In this document: positions 1-4,032 of the stretch, in pieces
Layout: each line of letters begins with the position of its first letter
Numbering within the stretch: the stretch's first letter is position 1
NCBI GenBank assembly: GCA_903834675.1
Contig: CAILKC010000179.1
Coordinates: 1 to 6,484, forward strand
DNA: 6,484 nt
Direction: 5' to 3'
Source of the DNA: an uncultured Victivallales bacterium
GTDB lineage: Bacteria; Verrucomicrobiota; Lentisphaeria; Oligosphaerales; JAFGRS01
Notes under the pieces: model-generated
Databases searched by the model: none
Seen by the model: the letters and a program-made list of their open reading frames with translations, nothing else
What the model was told of the DNA's origin: nothing
Translations under genes and position numbers: made by a program

Positions 1-86
1 AATAGCCGGGACGGGCGGGGTGTCAAAGCGGCAACGGGGGGTGGCAGCGTCTGTCGGTACAGGCGCCACGGTGGCCCCATGAACGG

Positions 87-131
87 GTGGCAATCCTGCC
101 GCCAGTGTGGCAATACCGCCACGGTTGCCAT
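87..131. repeat. Pair of 14-bp direct repeats at 20-bp period, with overlapping dyad
   Basis: GTGGCAATCCTGCC at 87-100 recurs as GTGGCAATACCGCC at 107-120, with 12 of 14 bases identical and exactly 20 bp between starts. The second copy also forms a dyad: TGGCAA at 108-113 and TTGCCA at 125-130, separated by 11 bp. Direct copies two helical turns apart plus a dyad suggest a protein-binding array, either an operator or a transposase-binding end. No adjacent gene identifies the protein. Confidence 0.5.
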
Positions 132-295
132 CGCCACCGCCGAGCGCCGTCGAGGATCACGTCGAGGGGCCGCCCAGCAGGCCATTCCCGACCGGCTTCT
201 ACCGCGACCCGGCAAACGACCTGGCCGGCGACGGTGGACGCGGCAGACGGGCGCTGGCGGGCCGTGGTGACGGGATTTCAGTGGAGACGGTAGTT

Positions 296-329
296 CTTGG
301 GCCGGAATGGCGGCACTTGGGCCGGAATG
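296..329. repeat. Two perfect 14-bp direct repeats, 20-bp period
   Basis: CTTGGGCCGGAATG occurs at 296-309 and again, unchanged, at 316-329. The start-to-start distance is 20 bp, as for the GTGGCAAT pair at 87 and 107. Serial repeats of about this size are found in the terminal regions of IS21-family insertion sequences, where they are thought to bind transposase. I see no istA- or istB-like coding sequence here, so a mobile-element end is only a suggestion. Confidence 0.6.
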
Positions 330-330
330 A

Positions 331-371
331 GGTGGTACGGTGTCCCGGTACCGGCCGGTGACGGTACTACC
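331..371. other. Imperfect hairpin between repeat clusters
   Basis: GGTGGTAC (331-338) can pair with GTACTACC (364-371) with one G-U pair. Inside it, GTC (342-344) can pair with GAC (360-362) and CCGG (345-348) with CCGG (355-358), leaving a 6-nt loop and small internal bulges. There is no T-tract after it on either strand, so it is not a classic intrinsic terminator. It may be a DNA dyad rather than an RNA structure. Confidence 0.35.
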
Positions 372-433
372 CATGCGAGTGATCCGGCTGCGCTTTTCGT
401 GGCCCATGCATCGGCTGCCGGCGATAGGCGGGA

Positions 434-519
434 TGGGCCGGATTGGCATGTTTCACCGTGCTTGCCGTGCGGGATTTAGCCTCAGAAGGGCTTGGGCCGG
501 TTTGGGCCGCTATGGGCCG
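434..519. repeat. TGGGCCG heptamers, three at exact 10-bp period
   Basis: TGGGCCG starts at 434, 493, 503 and 513. The last three are exactly one helical turn apart and form a degenerate 10-bp tandem array. The same heptamer is the core of the 14-bp repeats at 298 and 318, so the sequence occurs six times within about 220 bp, always in the same orientation. Helical phasing suggests cooperative protein binding on one DNA face. Confidence 0.55.
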
Positions 520-559
520 AAAAGAGTCGTTTCACGGCGTATCACAGGGTATCAAGAGG

Positions 560-580
560 GGACGCCAGGAAGGCGTTTTG
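560..580. other. Weak hairpin downstream of the tRNA
   Basis: ACGCC (562-566) and GGCGT (572-576) form a 5-bp stem around a 5-nt loop, just past the tRNA 3' end. In the direction of tRNA transcription (minus) the stem is followed by CCCCTCTTG, not a U-tract, so it is a poor intrinsic terminator. It may help RNA processing or mean nothing. Confidence 0.2.
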
Positions 581-590
581 AGGCTAAAAG

Positions 591-667
591 TGGTAGCGGC
601 TCCCAGATTCGAACTGGGGACAAACGGATTATGATTCCGTTGCTCTAACCAACTGAGCTAAGCCGCC
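591..667 (-). tRNA. tRNA with anticodon CAT, probably elongator tRNA-Met
   Basis: Read on the minus strand the sequence folds as a complete 77-nt cloverleaf with encoded CCA. The acceptor strand GGCGGCT pairs with AGCCGCT, giving a G1-U72 wobble. The D-arm is GCTC...GAGC with AGTTGGTTA in the loop. The anticodon arm is ACGGA-ATCATAA-TCCGT with anticodon CAT (plus-strand 631-633), and the T-arm is CCCAG-TTCGAAT-CTGGG. The fully paired G1 end and the absence of the three G-C pairs in the anticodon stem typical of initiators argue against tRNA-fMet. CAT is also read by tRNA-Ile2 after lysidine modification. The overall form looks to me like elongator Met, but I cannot exclude Ile2. The loop has A at position 32, where a pyrimidine is usual. 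Confidence 0.95.
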
Positions 668-688
668 ACCTGAAACGAACAGGCTCAT

Positions 689-716
689 ACCATAGTGCGA
701 GCCGACACTGAGTCAA
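689..716 (-). promoter_or_regulatory. Sigma70-type promoter of the tRNA gene
   Basis: On the minus strand, TTGACT (711-716) is a near-consensus -35 box and TATGGT (689-694) a plausible -10 box, with a 16-bp spacer between them. Transcription would start near 682, leaving a leader of about 15 nt before the tRNA 5' end at 667, a normal arrangement. The tRNA therefore probably has its own promoter instead of depending on read-through from the exonuclease gene. Confidence 0.7.
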
Positions 717-726
717 CGCCACGCTG

Positions 727-745
727 GCCGCGCCTGCGGCTTTTT
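727..745 (+). terminator. Terminator-like hairpin on the plus strand
   Basis: GCCGC (727-731) and GCGGC (736-740) form a 5-bp GC stem with a 4-nt loop, followed directly by TTTTT (741-745). This is the form of a short intrinsic terminator for rightward transcription. No rightward gene precedes it, so it would act only on antisense transcripts heading into the 3' end of the exonuclease gene. For leftward transcription the T-tract is on the wrong side. Confidence 0.4.
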
Positions 746-831
746 CGCTGGCAGACAGGTCGGCAGAGCTTCGGTGGCAGGCTGCCGAGGGTCGCTTCCA
801 GAAGCATGGGCGCTGGCGCCGGCGGATGGGA

Positions 832-848
832 ACCGCGATTGCCGCGGT
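832..848. other. Perfect 6-bp GC stem past the exonuclease gene
   Basis: ACCGCG (832-837) and CGCGGT (843-848) pair perfectly around a 5-nt loop, about 80 bp past the exonuclease stop codon. There is no U-tract on the minus strand, so any role at the 3' end of the two-gene transcript would be RNA stabilisation or factor-dependent termination. The rest of 668-928 holds only the tRNA promoter and the plus-strand hairpin at 727-745. I see no credible gene there. Confidence 0.3.
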
Positions 849-928
849 ATGGCACAAGGCTAACACGATGTGCCTGTGGCCTTGCACGTCTGGCCCCGGC
901 AACAGACCCTGAAGCCAAGCCAGGCGGC

Positions 929-1549
929 TCAACGCGCGGCGCCCTGGCGCGACCCCCGCGCCCAGCCCGAGCGGGCCGCGACGAGGTCATCCACGCTGAG
1001 GCCCTGCCAATGGGGCAAGGCCAGGAGGTGTTCCAGCAGGGTGGCGCACGCCAGCGCATCGTAGAGGGCATCGTGGGGAGCCAGATGGGGGCAGAGGCCC
1101 CGTACTCGCGCGGTGAGCCCAAGGGCATCGACCAAGTCTTCCAGACGATGGCTCGGACTCCGCGGGTAAGCGATGCGCGCCAATTCCAGCGTGTCCACCC
1201 AGGGCCCGAAGTGGTGCAGCGGAAAGGCCTCGCCCAGGAACTTCTGCTCGATGGCTGCATGGTGTGCCACCAGCACGCGCCCCAGCAGCCACGGACTCAG
1301 CACCGGCCACAGGTCCATCAGCAGCGGCGCGGTGGCGAGTTCGTCCCGCAGTAGCGCGTGCCGTCCGGGAGCGTAGGGATTGAAGGGCCGCCGGCCGACT
1401 CGCAACAGGCTGGAGAAGGAATGACTCTCCGCGACCCGCCCGGCGTCAAGCAAGGCGATGCCGATCTGCCAGGGCTCATTGGCAAGAGCGGCGACGCTGC
1501 CGGTACTCTCGAAATCAAGCACCACAAACTGGACGTGACCTGCCAGCAT
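929..1549 (-). CDS. DEDDh-family 3'-5' exonuclease (DnaQ / RNase T-like)
   Basis: The product of about 206 residues is a single exonuclease domain of the type in the DNA polymerase III epsilon subunit and RNase T, which removes 3'-terminal nucleotides using two metal ions. Numbering from the upstream GTG, Exo I is VVLDFESTG (D13, E15), Exo II is LVAHHAAIEQKFL (residues 94-106) and Exo III is HDALYDA (H160, D165), with WVDTLELAR (D120) between. The acidic residue in Exo II appears to be Glu102 where Asp is usual. There is no extra C-terminal polymerase-binding or nucleic-acid-binding domain, so a stand-alone housekeeping or repair nuclease is likely and its substrate cannot be told. I chose ATG at 1549 because GGAGG at 1554-1558 lies 4 nt upstream. 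The in-frame GTG at 1550-1552 would sit only 1 nt from that site. The gene begins about 18 bp after the glycyl radical enzyme stop and is probably co-transcribed with it. Confidence 0.88.
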   Translation of the reverse strand: MLAGHVQFVVLDFESTGSVAALANEPWQIGIALLDAGRVAESHSFSSLLRVGRRPFNPYAPGRHALLRDELATAPLLMDLWPVLSPWLLGRVLVAHHAAIEQKFLGEAFPLHHFGPWVDTLELARIAYPRSPSHRLEDLVDALGLTARVRGLCPHLAPHDALYDALACATLLEHLLALPHWQGLSVDDLVAARSGWARGSRQGAAR

Positions 1550-1567
1550 CACCCCTCCGAATCGGCC

Positions 1568-3619
1568 TCAGACCCCGACGGCCGTGCGCTCGATCAAGGC
1601 GTCCTGCCAGCGTTCGGCGAGTTCGGTGAAGCGAGCGCTGTAGCCACTGATTCGGACCAGCAGCCCGGAGTGCTGTTCCGGGTGTGCCTTGGCTTCGCGC
1701 AGCGTTTCGGCCGAGGTCGTGTTGAAATGCACCTGGAAGCCACCGCGAGCGAAGTAGCCGTCCACCAGCGCCGCCACCCGGGCGACGCCGGCCGAGCCTT
1801 CCGCGTCCGCCGGGCTCAGGCTCAGGAGCAGCGGGTTGCCGCAGCCGAACAGATCGTGCCGCAGACTCGCTGCCGAGTTCAGTACGGCAGTCGGTCCCGC
1901 CTGGCGCCCGAAGACGCCGGGGCCGCAGCCATACGACACGCGGTCGCCCTGGCGGCGGCCGTCCGGCGTGGCCGGACAGGGCATCATGATGTCGCTGCCA
2001 AACAGGAAAAGCCCCGGATAGGGCCGTACCCCATGCGCCAGCGGGTGGTCGAGCACCAACCGCCCCAGGACTTCGGACAGCCGTCCCGCCAGCGCGTTGG
2101 TGAAGTCTGCATCCGTCCCATACTTCCCCGGTAACGCCCGGCAGCGCCGCAAGACCGTGCCATCGGCGAAATCGGCCTCCAGGGTCTGCCGCAGTTCGCG
2201 CAGGGTCAGGGCCCGGTCCTGATAGACCAGTTCACGCACCGCCTGGAGGCTATCGACCGCGGTGCCCAAACCCAGGATGTCGACGCCGTAGAGGTTGAAG
2301 CGGGCGCCCCCCTCCTCGGCGCAACGCCCCGACTCCAGGCAGCCGGTCACGCAGAGGCTCTCAAAGGGCGACGCCGTGGCCTTTGCGCGCTGCTCCCAGG
2401 ACGTCTGGAATCCGGGCAGAATGACCTCCCGGTAGCGCCGTCGCAAGAAGGCCGTGAAGCCGGCTTCGAACTCCTCGTAGCCCGCCGCTGACGCCTGTGC
2501 CAGGTAGTCGCGAAAGAGGGTAGGCAGGAGGATGTTCCCCGCCACGGTATAGGGCATCGCATCCCCTTGGGGCGTGGCCTCGTAGCAGCCGACAATGCCA
2601 TAGTCACGGGCCCGTGGCAGCGGAATACCGGCCGCCTCGAGCGCACGAATGACCACCGGGTCGTTGAGGAACGACGGCATGCCGAACCCCAGTGCCGCCA
2701 ACTCGCAGGCGGCCCGCCGGAAACCGGCAGAGCTATCCGGGCCGAGGCGGACCGAAAGAGATGGCTGCCAGACGCGCAGGTCGCGGCAGACCTCCAGACA
2801 GAGCCTGGAGAGCGGATTCTCGGCCCCGCGCCCGGCCTCGTCACAGCCGCCCACCACCAGATTCTGCGACTCGTCGCCCTCGCAGCACTTCAACCAGAAA
2901 CCGCTCAACAGATCCCGCGCCTGGATCTCATCCAGGATGCCCTCAGCGAGGTCGCGCCGCAGGTACGGCCACAGGTACTGATCCAGTCGGCCAAAGCTGA
3001 TGGCCGCGGTCGAGGGGGATTCGGCGTGCAGGAACACGTGGGTCAACCAGGTGAGCTGCAGCGCCTGCTGGAAGGTGCTCGGCGGGCGGTCTGCGATCCA
3101 GGCGCAGGCCTCGCCGGCCTGGCGCTCCCCGGCGGCGGCGGCGGCCTCGGCATGCCGGGCAATGAAGCAGGCAAAGGCCTCCAGCGCCCGCGGAAAGGCA
3201 GCCCGGTTCGCGGGCGACACCCAGGCCGTTACCGGTACCGCGGCGAGGTCGCAGCGCAGTCCTGAGATGCCGCGGCGCAACACCCGTCCGTAGTCCACGA
3301 CGATGTGGCCAAGGTTGCCGCGAAACTGCATGGCCCGCGCCGCTTCGTCGCCCAGGATCTGCGACCACGGCGGCGCCATAAACCGCTGCGAACCGACAAT
3401 CAGCTCGTCGGGCCGCAAGCACACGGGCATCTCCCGCGCAAAGGCTTCCAGAAAAGCCGCCTTGCGCTCGACTTCAGGCGCGCCGACCGAGGCGCGGTAC
3501 TCCCGCGCTGCCAGGCGTGCCAACGCCGTCTGTTCGGCGCGGTCGGTCAAACGCGAGCCCCGGCAGGACGCGAAGTCCGCCAACACTGCTTCACGGAGAC
3601 GCTCGATGCGCGAGTTCAT
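1568..3619 (-). CDS. Glycyl radical enzyme, pyruvate formate-lyase family, GCxE dehydratase/lyase type
   Basis: The 683-residue protein has both hallmarks of the family. The glycyl radical loop near the C-terminus is VRISGYSARF (655-664, radical Gly659), and the active-site loop is GIVGCYEATP (341-350, Cys345 with Glu347). Other family stretches are GNLGHIVVDY (101-110), SQNLVVGG (251-258), GKYGTDAD (498-505), TPDGRR (551-556) and GPTAVLNSAASL (575-586). Gly659 would store the radical and Cys345 carry it to the substrate. A Cys-x-Glu pair is what glycerol, propanediol and choline enzymes use for C-O or C-N elimination, whereas pyruvate formate-lyase has Cys-Cys. The true substrate is unknown. 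At 683 residues it is shorter than the usual 780-860. It needs a radical-SAM activase, and none is in the window. The start fits the usual N-terminus (RIERLREAVL), but the ribosome site is weak (CAGG close to the ATG). It is divergent from the secreted protein gene and followed by the exonuclease gene. Oxygen would cleave the protein at Gly659, so it acts anaerobically in the cytoplasm. Confidence 0.93.
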   Translation of the reverse strand: MNSRIERLREAVLADFASCRGSRLTDRAEQTALARLAAREYRASVGAPEVERKAAFLEAFAREMPVCLRPDELIVGSQRFMAPPWSQILGDEAARAMQFRGNLGHIVVDYGRVLRRGISGLRCDLAAVPVTAWVSPANRAAFPRALEAFACFIARHAEAAAAAGERQAGEACAWIADRPPSTFQQALQLTWLTHVFLHAESPSTAAISFGRLDQYLWPYLRRDLAEGILDEIQARDLLSGFWLKCCEGDESQNLVVGGCDEAGRGAENPLSRLCLEVCRDLRVWQPSLSVRLGPDSSAGFRRAACELAALGFGMPSFLNDPVVIRALEAAGIPLPRARDYGIVGCYEATPQGDAMPYTVAGNILLPTLFRDYLAQASAAGYEEFEAGFTAFLRRRYREVILPGFQTSWEQRAKATASPFESLCVTGCLESGRCAEEGGARFNLYGVDILGLGTAVDSLQAVRELVYQDRALTLRELRQTLEADFADGTVLRRCRALPGKYGTDADFTNALAGRLSEVLGRLVLDHPLAHGVRPYPGLFLFGSDIMMPCPATPDGRRQGDRVSYGCGPGVFGRQAGPTAVLNSAASLRHDLFGCGNPLLLSLSPADAEGSAGVARVAALVDGYFARGGFQVHFNTTSAETLREAKAHPEQHSGLLVRISGYSARFTELAERWQDALIERTAVGV

Positions 3620-3676
3620 GGGCCTGAGTTCCCGGCCGCCCGACGCGCTTCAGGTGCGCCACCAGCGGCGACGCCT

Positions 3677-3712
3677 ACCGTACTGCCGGAGGCGCAGGCC
3701 TCAAACGGCCTG
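3677..3712 (-). promoter_or_regulatory. Weak promoter candidate with overlapping inverted repeat, upstream of glycyl radical enzyme
   Basis: On the minus strand TTGAGG (3699-3704) and TACGGT (3677-3682) are spaced 16 bp apart, about 60 bp before the start codon. Both boxes match consensus poorly. A perfect inverted repeat, CAGGCC (3695-3700) and GGCCTG (3707-3712) with a 6-bp centre, overlaps the would-be -35 box, the position expected of an operator. Such sequences arise easily in GC-rich DNA. Confidence 0.2.
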
Positions 3713-3734
3713 GCGCCGTATGCCGTGTGCGGGC

Positions 3735-3778
3735 GGACGGGGCGGACATTTCGGACGGGGCGGACATTTCGGACGGGG
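3735..3778. repeat. 18-bp tandem repeat, 2.4 copies
   Basis: GGACGGGGCGGACATTTC at 3735-3752 is repeated without change at 3753-3770, and a third copy starts at 3771-3778 (GGACGGGG). Perfect identity suggests recent slippage or duplication. It abuts the 8-bp array that starts at 3795 and lies between two divergent genes. Confidence 0.9.
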
Positions 3779-3794
3779 CTTCCCGCCTGCGCCT

Positions 3795-3930
3795 CGCCGC
3801 CTCGCCGCTTCGCCGCCTCGCCGTTTCGCCGCCTCGCCGTTTCGCCGTTTCGCCGCCTCGCCGCCTCGCCATTTCGCCGCCTCGCCGTTTCGCCGTTTCG
3901 CCGCCTCGCCGTTTCGCCCCCTCGCCCCTG
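3795..3930. repeat. 17-unit tandem array of an 8-bp repeat
   Basis: The array consists of 17 contiguous octamers. Thirteen are exactly CGCCGCCT or CGCCGTTT, and the variants are CGCCGCTT (3803), CGCCATTT (3867), CGCCCCCT (3915) and CGCCCCTG (3923). Positions 6-7 of the unit thus switch together between CC and TT. The order CC-TT-TT-CC appears at units 5-8 and again at 11-14, hinting at a 48-bp higher-order duplication. The plus strand carries one A in 136 bp. Because three units make 24 bp, all frames stay open across the array and give 8-residue peptide periodicities, which explains the long spurious open frames here. It occupies the divergent intergenic region, where changes in unit number would alter promoter spacing. 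Confidence 0.95.
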
Positions 3931-3980
3931 GGTCCCAATCCGCCGACTGCGCCACTCGTCTTGCTGGGTGACAGGCAGCG

Positions 3981-3993
3981 GGGTGCTGCACCC
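3981..3993. promoter_or_regulatory. 13-bp perfect dyad upstream of the secreted-protein gene
   Basis: GGGTGCTGCACCC is perfectly symmetrical (6-bp arms around one T) and ends 39 bp before the ATG at 4033. CAGGCAGC flanks it as direct copies at 3972-3979 and 4008-4015. The position suits an operator, but I find no convincing -35/-10 pair around it and no regulator gene in the window. Confidence 0.3.
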
Positions 3994-4032
3994 TTGGGCA
4001 GGCTTGTCAGGCAGCCTTCGCTTATGCCACCC

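Larger units (their letters stand above)
1..590. other. Gene-free region with short phased repeats
   Basis: No open frame here is convincing. The frames of 60-100 codons overlap one another, are arginine- and proline-rich in the way random GC-rich DNA is, and match no family I recognise. What the stretch does hold is three kinds of short repeated or symmetrical sequence, listed separately: a GTGGCAAT pair at 20-bp spacing, six TGGGCCG heptamers in 10/20-bp phase, and an imperfect 41-nt hairpin. It lies immediately past the 3' end of a tRNA gene, a common place for integrated or decayed mobile DNA, but no integrase or transposase is visible. Confidence 0.6.

Noticed and set aside
79..361. Three overlapping plus-strand small open frames near the left edge.
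   Set aside because: They overlap in different frames, lack ribosome sites and match nothing I recognise as a transposase or regulator.
340..648. Plus-strand open frame of 102 codons.
   Set aside because: Runs through most of the tRNA on the opposite strand. No ribosome site or domain.
645..932. Minus-strand open frame of 95 codons between the exonuclease gene and the tRNA.
   Set aside because: Overlaps the tRNA promoter and the tRNA 5' end. Composition looks random and no start signal is visible.
1358..2134. Plus-strand open frame of 258 codons.
   Set aside because: Spans the antisense of both the exonuclease and the glycyl radical enzyme genes and shows no domain.
2567..3265. Plus-strand open frame of 232 codons.
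   Set aside because: Fully antisense to the glycyl radical enzyme, whose motifs are unambiguous.
3735..3930. Possible CRISPR array.
   Set aside because: The repeats are contiguous 18-bp and 8-bp units with no unique spacers and no cas genes. They are simple tandem repeats.
3727..4032. In-frame N-terminal extension of the secreted protein through the octamer array, giving an Arg/Pro-rich 8-residue repeat.
   Set aside because: The Sec signal peptide starts at Met 4033. The extension is an artefact of an 8-bp tandem repeat that keeps all frames open, and an extension of about 100 residues would abolish export by that signal.
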